Source: Berghia stephanieae
Taxonomy: Eukaryota; Mollusca; Gastropoda; Nudibranchia; Aeolidiidae
Assembly: GCA_034508935.3 (NCBI GenBank)
Contig: CM067444.1
Location: forward strand, 27,486,966-27,550,965
DNA: 64,000 nucleotides
Direction of reading: 5' to 3'
Part shown: piece after piece, positions 33,301 to 43,222 of the stretch
Position numbering within the stretch: position 1 is the stretch's first letter
How the letters are laid out: every line of letters starts with the position of its first letter
Notes under the pieces: model-generated
What the model was told of the DNA's origin: nothing
Seen by the model: the letters and a program-made list of their open reading frames with translations, nothing else
Databases searched by the model: none
Position numbers and translations under genes: made by a program

Positions 33301-36300
33301 GTTCCTGAGAACCGTGCTTATAAAAGGAGACCACTGTAGTTTACTTGAAAAATACCTCTTGAGGTAAAGAGCTGATTCCACGAGGAAGAGCTATGGCAGA
33401 TTTCTTTGTTTCCTGCATGACAGCCATGGCATCCACCTCACTACTTGTCAAAACCACCTCCGTTTTACACAGGGGAACCAGATCAAGCCCAAATATACCA
33501 CCTGGCCCAATTCTGTAAAACATTGTAGAAATTTGTTACAGTGAATGACATAATTAGTCGAATGGTGAAAAGATTTGAACTGAGATATGGCCATGTTTAG
33601 TTAGAAGGTCAATTTTTATCAAAAATGAATTCTTGTCATAAATGATTAAATCAAACCTTTTGTACATTTGTACATCACTATTAAAATTTTTTACAGCTAG
33701 TCAAGTTGAAAAGGTATAAAATTTGAGAAAAGTCGCTGGATACCTTTCCCATACATCTGACCATAACTTCATGAAAAATCACCCGATTTACTTCAAATAA
33801 AAATTAAAATGCTCTGGGGAGAAAATGCAAAAAAAAAAAAAAAAAATGCAAATCCAAAATTTTCACCTCCCGACAGATTATGTCATGCACTCACACATTT
33901 ACTTACTTGGGGGTTAAAATAGAGCCAAGTAGCTAAATTGGTAACCCACTTGACTGCCAAAAAATTAATCTGCAATTATCCTCTGTACACCCACCAGTAA
34001 TCAGAATTCCTGACAGCTGAGAAAGCACATTATAATTTACGAGTGTCCTTCACAAAGTGTAGCAATCAGTTACATGCTTTTTATTTTTTTCAAAAGCATA
34101 AACTCCTCATGGCTCTACTAAAAAGATACAAAATTTTAAAATCTTTTTCACATTTTGACCAACCAAGAAAATCACACGGATTTTGTGTGCAAGAGGTTTT
34201 TATAACAGATCAGTGACAGAAAATATTGTATTTTCTTGAATATTAAATTATTACATAAAATCTACCAAAATCTTTGGCTTCCATATAAACCAAATCTATC
34301 GGGGGTTTAATTATTACTTTTAATGTCTAATAAAGATAAATAAATAAATAAGTTAATTTATAAACACAAAAAACAAAAAAAAAAACAATGGCAAAACAAG
34401 ACAAAAACAGAAAAAAAACCCCACATAAAATGACAACTTCCCAGCAACGACAAAAAATCTGATAATTTCAATTTTTAAAATATAATAACGATGACGTTAC
34501 CTAGGTATAAATGAGTCTCTGATTGGCCCAGCAGTTTCACTATTGTTCTGATGACAAGACAACCTTTTCACACTGATTATCTTATTATCAACAAAAACTG
34601 GATAAACTAGGCTTAGTTTCTTCGGATCACATCTCACACGGAACTTGTCCAAAATTGAAGTGCTGAGGTGCTGTAAAAGGAGCCAAAAAAAAAAAACAAA
34701 AAAAAAAAAAAGGAAAAATCCTTTGAAATGCATCAACATGTGTTTGTGTGACTATGTGGTCTTGTGGTATGACACTCGCTTTCGGATCAGAAGGTCCTGG
34801 TTTCGAGCCTCGCTCGATGTAAAGTTAGTCCTTGGAAAAGACTCTTTACTCACATTCTCTCATTGTACTCAGGTGTAAAATGAGTAACTGACCGTTAACA
34901 GCGTTGTCTGTCAGAAAAAATTACATTATCGCCTAACAAGCATCATGTCTCGTTCTTTATGTTATGTGTTGTTGTTGGTCAGGGACCCTTTGTACAGCGC
35001 TTTGAGCATGTTTAGTGGATATTGTGCTATATAAAAGCTCAATTAAAATTTTTTTTTTTTAACATAGTAGATTGCGGAAGCCCAACTGTGTTAGTACAAT
35101 AAAAACAAATATAATCATTATAAAATCCATTGACTTTTTATCTTGTTTCTTTGTCATTGAAATCTGAAAATGAATACTACACTACCAGAAGCTGTAAAAT
35201 ATTTTTCTTTAAACAATGAAGAAAAATAAATATTACAGTTTCAAAATAGAACAAAATACTTGAAACAGAATGTTTTGGGAGCAAAACCATTCTTCAGCCA
35301 ATAAGAAAAACAATTCAAACAGTAATAACAGAGGCAAGTGCCTGACCACACCCCCCCCCCTCCTCCCTACAATGAGTAGCCAGGTCTGTTAACTCTGGTG
35401 AAAAGTAATTTGCGATAGACGAACCTCGTACACAAAGGGTAGCTATTAACACTATTGACACTGGGATAAATTTAGATACATTGGCCTTAACGGCTCATTA
35501 CGTCAACTTAAAAAAAAAATTTAATGTATAATGAAATGCAATGAGAAGTTTGGGATAAGTACACAGATTCTTGAACGTACATCTAAATCAAAGATCTCTA
35601 GAATCCCAGAGACAACTTCCTTCTGTAAACTATCCATTGGGATGTGTGAGCTCCAAATTTCTTTAGCCTGAAAGTTTTCTCTGATATGAGATTTTACATT
35701 TTCTACGTCTTGAAAACACACAAATGATGATCTGGAGAAAGGAAAATATTGATATGTGATGACATTACCAACCAATCAATAGAAACAAATTAGTAAAAAT
35801 GTTGTGGTAATATTTACTTAATTTAACTATTATGAGTTAAATAAAACTTTTGAAAAAATTATTATTGTATTCATGGGAACATGTTGAATTTTAACAAAAA
35901 ATATTTTGAGAGGCAGGTACGGGTTCTGGATTCAAATCAAAGGGATGAGGTAGCTGAGTGGTTAAGGAATTGCACTGCAACCTGGAAAGTTCCGGGCTCG
36001 AGACTCTCTTCAGGCACTATCAGGTTTTTTTTGTTTTTTTTTCCTGAGGCAAGATTATCAACCCTGAATTTGCTCACTTTGCACAACATGGGTGATTCCT
36101 AATGACTTCAGATATTTGTTTGATGGGTTATATCTATTCCATCATGAAATGCCTAGGCAATGGAAGGGTGTTTTTTTTGTTCGTAATAATATAATCTATT
36201 TACAGGATTGTGTGTTTGATAAGCTGAGTTGAAATAGGAAATAAAATCATTTACTTCTGACAAAATTTGTATTAAATCAATCAATATCCAGACAAAAAAT

Positions 36301-39300
36301 TTCAAGGCAATTGGTAGAAAAATAAAAAGAGATGATTGAAAAAAAAACTAGTGAAAAAAAGACGTTTTGAGAAAAATGCACTTGAACCTAAAATATAACA
36401 AATGAACAACATAAAAAAAAACAACATTCAACATCTTTTGCTTTTAAAGCATGAGTGGCTGTTTCCTTTGATATTTTATTTTGAAAAAAATCGATTGCTC
36501 TAAACAAAAACATTGAAATCTCAATATAGATATTATTGTCAAAATCATGATGTATTATCCCCCCCCCCCCCCCCGCCCCCTCCCTAAATTACAACAGAAT
36601 CAATGGAGGTTCGTTTCATTTCCTGAATACTTTTTGAAGGATTTTGATTTTTGATTTTGGTATTTATCTAATTTTGTTCAATTATTAAAAAATTCATAAC
36701 AACTAATTTACCTAATTCACCGTCCATTATTAACGTTTATATTATCACCAACAATAATAATGATGATAATAATAACAACAAAAATATTAATAGTAATATT
36801 AATAATAATAATAATTATGATTAAAATAGCAAATAAGAAACATCATCCAACCAGGATCATTACCTTCTTTTTGTGGCTTTCAGTTGAAGAAGATTATCAT
36901 GTAAGTCTTGCCATGAGCCTTCTTTATTGCACTTCATGCACACAAAATGACCTGTAGAGATGCAAACAAAATGACCTATACAGATGCAAACAAAATGACC
37001 TTTGCAGATACAGACAAAATTACCTATACAGATGCAGACAAAATGACCTCTACAGATGCAGACAAAATGACCTTTGCAGATGCAGACAAAATTACCTATA
37101 CAGATGCAGACAAAATGACCTATACAGATGCAGACAAAATGACCTTTGCAGATGCAGACAAAATTACCTATACAGATGCAGACAAAATTACCTTTACAGA
37201 TACAAACAAAATGACCTTTACAGATACAGACAAAATGACCTTTACAGATGCAAACAAAATGACTTTTACAGATACAGACAAAATGACCTTTACAGATACA
37301 GACAAAATTACCTTTACAGATGCAGAAAAAATGACCTATACAGATGCAGACAAAATTATCTTTACAGATGCAAACTAAATGACCTTGACAGATGTAGAAA
37401 AATCATTAACAAATAATTTGCATCCATTATACAATACTTGAGTTCCATCTCTTTATAGAGGATGGATGCCATTGTTCACTCATCATCTGCCATCCTATTG
37501 CAAAGCCTTCTTGCAACACTCACTAATTGTCGTTCCTGCTGTAGTTAAGTTTTTAATCAAGGATTGCCTTTGCCTGCCTTCTTGCAAAATATGATGATTT
37601 TTTTTTTTTTTTTTTTGCATTGTTTGTTGTCTCCATTTCTTCTCTTTATGTCTCCAAACACTTTTCTCAATCTTTGTCCTGCACCAATCAATAAATCTAT
37701 ATTTGATTTCTTTCTTACTAATAGTATCCTTATAATTCTCATGTGCACCCATTATTCAAACATATCTGTCTTTCTTTGTGTTTCTATTCTGCATTTAGCG
37801 ACCAAGTATCACATGCATACATTCAGCTTGACCATATATAACATCTTGATAAACATACACTGGTAATTACTGAGATATCTAAATATGTGAGGAGCTTACT
37901 CATTTTCTTAAAATTGACTTTAAATTTATCAATGTTAATTATTCCTTTATATCAGTGGTACATTTCCTATCCTCAGTGATGAGTTGTCCAAGATAAACAT
38001 AGTTCTTCAAATGCTCGATTTAGCTGTTGTTAACTTTGATCTTAAGAAGATCATCGCTTCCATATTCATTGCATTGATCTTCAGACCATTTTCCACCATC
38101 AATCTTTTAACATATCCATTAATTTATGGAAAGCCATTTCATTTGTTGCGAGCAGCACAATATCATTAGTCATTAGCATATTTCAAGTTGTTGATTTTCT
38201 ACCATCTACAGCCCAGGCATTATTCCTATAATTATGGATATGAACTTTGGACTAAAGTTGAATATACAGGGTAAATGGATACATCCTTGTTAATATCTGA
38301 TTTTTGTCTTTTAAGGTCACCACAAATTTGCAATTCGTGCTAAGTCATTTCATGAGCATCTACTCTCCTAAAATTTCCTATCAGTTTCTCATGATTGATG
38401 GCATCAAAGAATATCCAAACTTTATTCTTAACCCGAGAACTGGAGATGCCATTTTGGAGATAGAAGCAATGAAACGATGTTTTAAGTATGTCAGGGACAA
38501 GATGGACAGATATCAAAAAGTTTAGAAGAAAGGATAAGGTAAACTTGTGAGAAGGATATTTTATTTTCATGCATATAAATGGGATCCAAATATTACAATA
38601 TAATAACCATATAGTTACCCTATAGCTGTCAAGCACATTTAATTCTACAGATAACTGGCATGAGCATTATGTGTCAAATTAAATAGATCACATAGGAAAG
38701 TCATAAATGGTGAAAAACCTGTAGTTGTGTTGATGTAGAGACAATCTTGAGATGACGATGATGATGATGACTTTGCTGTCTTAGGACACCTTGTGATGAT
38801 ATTGGTGAATCCAGACTCCATTTTCATTTTTAAATCGGTGATAACCTAAGGATGACAAATCAAATATTATATTCATTGAACTAAACAACAAAAGAAAGCT
38901 TATTAAACAAAATGCAGAATCATCCACTCGATGATCAACAGCAGAAAAAGAAACAGTCAATAAATAAAAAGTCCTTGAAATTGAAATTATTGAAAATTTA
39001 TTAATAGTTTTGACTCTTAATATATTTTAACAGCCATGAGTTTTAAAACAACAATCAAACTTTGTTTAATTCATTGTTCTATCTACGGGAGGATGGTATT
39101 CTGGTTTAACTTTTTCTTACTAAAATCAAATTACTGGCTCTAATGAATTTTCAATTTTGTAGATTGCACAAATAGTAAGGAGTTTGACTCACAATTGATC
39201 TCTAGTCAAATTTTGGAGGGGAGGTAGAAATAAAATCAACATGCACAATGATTCTAAGGATATTCTTCTGTCAATATGAAATATTATTTGAATTTAAACA

Positions 39301-39892
39301 GTTCACAAATTAGATTACAAGATCAGAAAATTCATCAACAACAAGAATCGTTCCTCCCTCTAATGGGTAATGTAAAAAGTAATTTTCAGACCCGTCTTCA
39401 GCCAACAACAAAAAACAATAAAGACATAAATACATTACTAAATTCCAGATTGAGCCCCTCAGGAGAATAAACAGATGTAATCTTATTGCTGACACTATAA
39501 AATTAAAGAGAAAAATTGTAATTTTTAATATACAGATGTTTTAGAAAAATAGTCTTACTACACACTGTGTAATGGGAAGTTGCAATTATTCAAGTTCAAG
39601 AGCATAAGATGCAAAAGGCACAATGTGCCCATCACCGCAAATCTTATACACAGAAATATTACCTATCACACCACACTAACCCTGTTGTCACTCAAGTCAT
39701 TCAATCCTCCCAGTATTTGTGTATATATGTGGAAAACGGGTTGAAATAAAACATTACCTTTTGTACAGCACCTGCAGTGTTGTGGTCTCCATTGTTTGAA
39801 TCTATAACCAAGCATCGAGTTGTTGCCCTCCATACTGAAGATTTCCAAGCAAGAAAACTATTTCTGCTGAATATGTGCAATTTCTTTTGCAT
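23762..39892 (-). CDS. TWNK: Twinkle, mitochondrial replicative DNA helicase
   Basis: Thirteen exons on the minus strand, 5' to 3': 39892-39758, 38845-38719, 35731-35581, 34670-34501, 33512-33356, 32026-31905, 31305-31134, 30603-30469, 29019-28946, 28403-28289, 26259-26071, 25219-25091, 24040-23762. They give about 650 residues (human about 684). Order: presequence, degenerate primase-like N-domain, linker helix, RecA-like hexameric helicase with Walker [10 protein letters not shown] (about residue 370), [33 protein letters not shown], Walker B region [44 protein letters not shown] and [14 protein letters not shown]. The tail is acidic and Lys/Glu-rich. All junction phases match except exon 2 to 3 (see findings). 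Twinkle unwinds mtDNA in the mitochondrial matrix ahead of POLG. No other gene product is a plausible alternative. Confidence 0.95.
24112..24412 (-). mobile_element. SINE-B copy in the last TWNK intron
   Basis: Full-length copy; because TWNK is on the minus strand, the SINE is in sense orientation with the gene. The flanks ACAATTCAGAACATTACAAA (24052) and CAAATCAGAACACTACAAAT (24413) with TATTTTCTTTTTACAAAA after each form a long imperfect direct repeat, i.e. a target duplication of about 35 bp. Confidence 0.85.
25316..25592 (+). mobile_element. SINE-A copy in TWNK intron
   Basis: Forward copy: tRNA-like head CAATAGCCCAGTTGGTAGAG, then the CCCAGCAGTGACTAGGGAGC body, ending GCCCAATGGCTCTGAGGGAC. 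Confidence 0.85.
25920..26050. repeat. Tandem array amplified from a SINE-B segment
   Basis: About four units of 33 bp containing GCCCCAAGCCAACTCTAACA. The first unit is embedded in SINE-B-like AAGCACTTTACAAGGGTCCC, so the array grew from that SINE. It ends about 20 bp from the TWNK Walker B exon. Confidence 0.8.
26071..26259 (-). CDS. TWNK: TWNK Walker B exon
   Basis: 63 codons from [20 protein letters not shown] to [11 protein letters not shown], covering the Walker B acidic residue and the conserved H-P-R-K motif. The donor (GTATTT) is weak and lies about 20 bp from a SINE-B-derived tandem array. Confidence 0.95.
26279..26363. repeat. 42-bp tandem duplication
   Basis: Two identical copies of a unit starting ATACACAGTATTATAATATA and ending ATGAGCTCTATAA, just upstream (gene sense) of the TWNK exon at 26071-26259. 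Confidence 0.95.
27248..27352. repeat. (AAT)n/(ATC)n tract with retroposon-like 3' end
   Basis: (AAT)n runs into (CAT)n and then TACTTTATTCATCC. TTTATT next to a triplet repeat resembles a reverse LINE/SINE tail. Confidence 0.8.
28448..28716 (-). mobile_element. SINE-A copy in TWNK intron
   Basis: Full reverse copy from AAGTGCTTCAGAGCCATTAG to CTGAGCTATCTGGACCCCC. It lies only about 45 bp from TWNK exon 28289-28403. Confidence 0.9.
29066..29335. mobile_element. FB-1 copy, partial
   Basis: Left arm begins CAAACACGGAATACTTCGGG; right arm ends TTGAAGTTGTTATATCC. The centre has sequence absent from the 14446 copy (about 29150-29195). Confidence 0.75.
29603..29790 (-). mobile_element. SINE-B 3' fragment joined to another retroposon tail
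   Basis: 29603-29660 is the SINE-B 3' end (TATCCACTAAATATGCTCAA then AGCGCTTTACAAGGGGTCC). It then switches to unrelated sequence ending CATAGCGCCCCGAGCACCTT, TATAAATGCTTC and ATTATCATTATT, a second retroposon 3' end. Confidence 0.55.
30053..30316 (-). mobile_element. SINE-A copy in TWNK intron
   Basis: Full reverse copy from GTGCTTCAGAGCCATTAGGC to ACTGAGCTATTGGGACCCCC. Confidence 0.9.
30469..30603 (-). CDS. TWNK: TWNK Walker A exon
   Basis: 45 codons: [18 protein letters not shown], then [20 protein letters not shown] and LDLCMQG. The P-loop Lys-Thr-Thr is intact. Phase 0 at both ends, donor GTGAGT. Confidence 0.95.
31600..31727 (+). mobile_element. LINE/SINE 3' end with (ATT)n tail
   Basis: ACAAATTGCCTCTATTTTGA, then GGACAATAAAGACATATTTT and an ATT repeat, a common end of invertebrate non-LTR elements. 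The upstream limit is not visible. Confidence 0.5.
32284..32515. mobile_element. SINE-C head-to-head hairpin, uninterrupted
   Basis: Two SINE-C units meet at their tRNA heads around CTGATTACTCAG. The arms include AAAGGTGCCAGACAAAGCAA with its complement TTGCTTTGTCTGGCACCT, and GGTTCGATCCCCAGTCAAGG with its complement. Empty-site control for the copy at 17207. Confidence 0.8.
33690..33898 (+). repeat. REP-2 dispersed repeat
   Basis: Third REP-2 copy, with a poly-A run at about 33830-33846. It retains GAAAAGTCGCTGGATACC, which is also seen in the reverse copy at 5500 and missing from 14998. Confidence 0.7.
33920..34125 (+). mobile_element. SINE-A relic
   Basis: Weak but ordered matches: CCAAGTAGCTAAATTGGTAA, then ACACCCACCAGTAATCAG, GTGTAGCAATCAGTTAC and CTCATGGCTCTAC. 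Confidence 0.45.
34752..35058 (+). mobile_element. SINE-B copy in TWNK intron
   Basis: Full forward copy from ACTATGTGGTCTTGTGGTAT (A-box) with GGTCCTGGTTTCGAGCC (B-box) to GCTATATAAAAGCTC and a T-rich tail. It starts about 80 bp from TWNK exon 34501-34670. The T-rich/A-rich intervening tract is an imperfect poly-A. Confidence 0.9.
35187..35325 (+). mobile_element. FB-1 left-arm fragment
   Basis: CAGAAGCTGTAAAATATT, TTACAGTTTCAAAATAGAAC and TTCTTCAGCCAATAAG. The right arm is absent. Confidence 0.6.
35345..35508 (+). mobile_element. SINE-A 3' fragment
   Basis: Begins at a C-run, then ATGAGTAGCCAGGTCTGTTA, TTTGCGATAGACGAACC, CACTGGGATAAATTTAG and CTTAACGGCTCATTA. The tRNA head is missing. Confidence 0.6.
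35940..36155 (+). mobile_element. SINE-D copy (tRNA-Leu/Ser-like head)
   Basis: GATGAGGTAGCTGAGTGGTT (A-box) and GTTCCGGGCTCGAGACTC (B-box position), then a T-run, TTTGCTCACTTTGCACAACA and GGGTTATATCTATTCC. Related bodies lie at 54315, 58488 and 63535. The A-box spacing resembles a Leu/Ser tRNA but the sequence is not a functional tRNA. Confidence 0.6.
36945..37395. repeat. Minisatellite, 24-bp unit, about 18 copies, in TWNK intron 2
   Basis: The unit contains ACAGATGCAGACAAAATGAC then CTAT/CTTT. Because 24 is divisible by three, the plus strand reads as an open 143-residue (TDADKMTY)-type frame. That frame is antisense to TWNK, has no start context or splice partner, and is best read as repeat only. 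Confidence 0.9.
37440..38525 (-). mobile_element. RTE-type LINE reverse transcriptase relic
   Basis: On the minus strand: [20 protein letters not shown] (RT motif A region), then [17 protein letters not shown] (decayed YADD box) with the following [15 protein letters not shown], and [20 protein letters not shown]. The order and wording match RTE-like endonuclease-reverse transcriptase proteins. Several stops and frame changes make it an old fossil. It lies in TWNK intron 2, same strand as the gene. Confidence 0.75.
39393..39452. mobile_element. FB-1 fragment in TWNK intron 1
   Basis: CTTCAGCCAACAACAAAAAA then TACATTACTAAATTCCAGAT, one arm only, about 60 bp. Confidence 0.7.
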
Positions 39893-39973
39893 TTGGAATA
39901 TTTTTTTACTAAAATGAAATTCAAGACATCTTGAACGGCAGTAAGGTTGAGATTCTGAACATCCAAAATTCAA
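39758..39973 (-). CDS. TWNK: TWNK exon 1: mitochondrial targeting sequence and start choice
   Basis: Two in-frame ATGs are possible. The inner one (39892) starts [20 protein letters not shown] and continues WRATTR, a basic, hydroxyl-rich, acid-free stretch typical of a matrix presequence. The outer one (39973) adds 27 residues (MNFGCSESQPYCRSRC onward). I prefer the inner start. The exon ends NTAGAVQK at a GTAATG donor, in phase with [13 protein letters not shown] of exon 2. Confidence 0.7.
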
Positions 39974-40136
39974 CTAAAACTCTGTAAAGAGAGTGGGGTA
40001 GGGAAGGAGGGGCAGGGGTGTTTCCACACCCAAACAATAGTGAAAACAAAGCAGTCAAATGTTAAAAAGTGAATAAATAAAAAAATCATTAAATTTGCCA
40101 AATCATAATACCAAAATTACTACTTCTACTATCTAC

Positions 40137-40262
40137 AATAATAATAATAACAATAATAATAATAATAATAACAACAACAACAACAAACAACAACAACAAT
40201 AATATAATAATAATAATATAATAATAATAATAATAATAATAAATAATAATAATAATAATAAC
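40137..40262. repeat. (AAT)n/(AAC)n microsatellite
   Basis: Imperfect triplet tract about 250 bp upstream of the TWNK start. Confidence 0.9.
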
Positions 40263-40362
40263 AGTCTAAGTCGGTATTGGGAACTGCTTAATTGGGACAA
40301 TTCCTTGGGAATGGAATTTTAAAAAATAAAAAGTTATATCCTTTCCAATTCCCAGCCGCTTA

Positions 40363-40550
40363 ACGTTTAAGAGCTAAAAGGTTCTTTAAACCTTTAAATG
40401 CGCTGTGTAACTTTTATGCATAGATATAAATTATCAATTATATAAATAGTATCCAATGTCAATTAATTGATAATATTGAGAATTAAATATCTAATACATA
40501 AATAAGTGTCATATTCAATATTCGTAGTATAATCAACTCTATTTACATCC
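40363..40550 (+). repeat. REP-3 dispersed repeat
   Basis: Shares TTTAAGAGCTAAAAGGTTCT, AACTTTTATGCATAGAT, AATATCTAATACATAAATAA and CAATATTCGTAGTATAAT with 56040-56232. Class unknown. Confidence 0.7.
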
Positions 40551-40607
40551 ATTTGGCGTTGTTCAAGAAAAAAAACATATAGAATATATGTTTTAAAATT
40601 GTTCCAA

Positions 40608-40778
40608 CTATCGGGAGCCACAGTGTGTAATGGTATCCTGTCTGGCCGGTAATCAGAAGGTCTGAGGTTCAATCCCCAGTTGAGGTCCACTGTTTTTTTG
40701 GGAAGTGTTTTTTTTTTTGTTTGTATTTTTCTTTCTTGCTTTGTCTGGCACCTTTCATACACACTTGTTCAGTTCTTT
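40608..40778 (+). mobile_element. SINE-C, single unit
   Basis: A monomeric copy: GGGAGCCACAGTGTGTAATG with GGTATCCTGTC (A side) and CTGAGGTTCAATCCCCAG (B-box), then CTTGCTTTGTCTGGCACC and a CTTTTTC end. It shows that the arms of the hairpins at 17207 and 32284 are SINE units. Confidence 0.75.
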
Positions 40779-40779
40779 T

Positions 40780-41212
40780 TCTTTTAATGTGATTAAAATC
40801 AATGTAGACACATTCATTATATCAAAAATTATAATTTGATAAAATTTACGTCATTATAAAATTTTGTAATTTTTTCAATATCTAGATAGCAAAAAAATAA
40901 AAGAAAAGACATCTTATCGAGTATCTAAATAATTCATTTATCTATTTCTATGCCAAATTTCATCAAGATTGAAGGCAGCCAGTATGTTTAATTTTGGCCG
41001 CCAGTGACCAACCCTCTTTCTCCATGCTAAAGTCCCGTTTCAATCGGTAGTCAGCTTATCGAGAGGCTGTCCAGTGGGGGAATTCCCAGCCACAGATTTT
41101 GAACTTTTTGCAATAGTGCAAGTACATGGCAATAGTAAATTTTGAGTAGTAAAACCATCACAACTTTGAAACCCTTTCCTAGATCTAAAAGTAAGGCATC
41201 GTATTAAAATTA
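40780..41212. other. Intergenic, nothing recognised
   Basis: AT-rich, no gene or element ends seen, apart from the 9-bp TTAAAATTA duplication at its right edge that belongs to the next element. Confidence 0.5.
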
Positions 41213-42812
41213 GGCTGCCTCTATTCTCATCCTGGGTGAGAATAGAGGTAGTGGCACCTTCTCGCTATTCTCACCCCTGTATTAACCAACAGGTAGAGTC
41301 AGCTTCGCCCCCTTCCCCTCTTTCCCCCCCACCCTTCTCAATATTCTCACCTGATCTCTCATGTGACTGCTTTCAACGGTACTGGACGTATGGAGGAGGG
41401 TGAACATACATGTCATGCATTTAAAATTTAGACTGGATGGCTTGAGATTATAGGAATCATGTTGGAAATTTCTATACGGGAGTTAATCTCTCTCTCTCTC
41501 TCTCTCTTGACCGACAAGATATGCCATCACAAGACGAGCCCATTAATGCAGGAGGTGATAGAATACCAAAGATATTGCCTGGATGTTGTAATTAAGTAAA
41601 AACATTTTTAAAATTTTGAATACACAATAAATAAATATATGTTTGTCTTCCACTATTCATATTGCTAAACAACATTAAAAAATAATTTACAGAAAATAGG
41701 AATTCAGTCTATTGTCTAATAATTTCCCATACCACCCTTTCACAGCTAAGCAAAATAGACTCGCCCAATTTCTAAGAGTTGGACTTTTGCTTTTCTGGGC
41801 ATATTATTATTTTGTGTTGACTTAGCTGTCTCTATTTCTCCCTACATTAGGTATTTTAACTTGTTTATAGTCTTCCCCCCCCCCCCCCTCTCTCTCTCTC
41901 TCTCCCAAACTCTATTTCTCTACATCACTTTATATTGTTTGTTTTTCCTTCTGTTTTCCACTCAATATTTCATATCTCTCTAGCTCTCTCCCCCATCCAC
42001 CCTCTCTTTATCCCTGTCTTTCTCTATGTCGTTTTAATTTGTTGGTATTTTCTTCTTTCTCTTTCTCCTCCACCTATACTATAAACGTGAATGTGTACAT
42101 CCCAATCTGATTAACACCTAACCCCCTCCCCCCCTCCCGAAAAAAAACCATTAAAAAAAATTTCACCATCCAAGTGCCGGCGTCTTTTTCTCTTGGATCT
42201 TGTATCATGGTTTCCCCTACGCCCAACACCTCGGTAGTTTGTGGGTCAACCCCCCCCCCACCTTCTCTCATCATCAGTTTATTTCTCTCCCTAACCTAAG
42301 ACAGAACTCTGCATGCACTAGTCTATATTATTGAATGGCACTAACCCTGCCCCACCCCTAACACATGGTGGGGTGAGGCCTGAGGTGGTCTCCATTCTTC
42401 TATCCTCCGTTTATTGTCAATTGAATGCCGAGAGCAGACGTTTGGTTCTTTGAAGTTCAACTGTATGTCTCAGTAGAAAATATGAATATATCAAAAGTGA
42501 GTTTGCCAATACTACTGGTTAAATGAATCTGAGTTTAGCTCTGAGATTAGTTGGTTCGATAAAAGAGGGTATTTTACTAAAGTCAATGAAGAAAAAAAAA
42601 AGTTGTGAGGAGGGGGTGTGTCTGTTCGCTGAATGCAATGTGTTCGCTGAGTATGTTCCACTCCTTGTGTCCATTATCACTAAAAGTAAAAGCAGTCATG
42701 TGAGATGATGATGTGGGTGAGAGTAGTGAGGAGGGGTGGGGGCTAGGGGGGTGAGAATAGCGAGAAGGTGCCACTACCTCTATTCTCATCCAGGATGAGA
42801 ATAGTCACTCCC
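41213..42812. mobile_element. Long-TIR DNA transposon, 1.6 kb, 9-bp target duplication (MULE-like)
   Basis: Outer arms: CTATTCTCATCCTGGGTGAG through CACCTTCTCGCTATTCTCAC on the left, and the almost exact complement at about 42750-42808. Pairing resumes further in (TCTCATGTGACTGCTTT against its near complement about 42690-42705), so the arms reach about 150 bp. Direct repeats TTAAAATTA flank it (41204-41212, 42813-42821). Nine-bp duplications with long TIRs suggest Mutator-like elements. The interior has (CT)n and poly-C runs and no transposase. Confidence 0.75.
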
Positions 42813-42903
42813 TTAAAATTAAATGACTTTTATTTAAAGGCATATATGTCAAAAATAAAGTAGTCCGGTGAAAATCGTCCAAGATATTGGTGAGTGAGTT
42901 TTG

Positions 42904-43222
42904 GTGAGCTTTTATATAGTTCAATATCCACTAAACATGCTCAAAGCGCTTTACAAGGGGTCCCTGGCCACAGAAACATTTAACATGTAGGACTGGACAT
43001 GACGCCTGTTAGGCTATATTACAATTTTTTCGGACAGAGACAACGCTGTTACCGGCCAGGTACTCATTTTATAGATATTATGATGAGATAATGTAAGTAA
43101 AGAGCCTTCTCCAAGGACTCAACTATGTGCCGAGCGAGGCTCGAACCCATGACCTACCGATCCGTAAGTGAAGTAAGTGAGTTTAGTGAGTGTCATAGTC
43201 ATACCACTAGATCACATAGCCG
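42904..43222 (-). mobile_element. SINE-B copy
   Basis: Full reverse copy from GAGCTTTTATATAGTTCAAT to ACCACTAGATCACATAGCCG, with a small internal duplication of GTAAGTGA/GTGAG in the tRNA-like head. Confidence 0.85.

Noticed and set aside
36947-37378. 143-residue open frame of TDADKMTY-like repeats on the plus strand
   Set aside because: Pure consequence of a 24-bp minisatellite whose unit is a multiple of three; it lies antisense in a TWNK intron and has no splice or start support.
38304-38525. Plus-strand frame [16 protein letters not shown] onward
   Set aside because: Shadow of the minus-strand RTE reverse transcriptase relic, which gives recognisable RT motifs.
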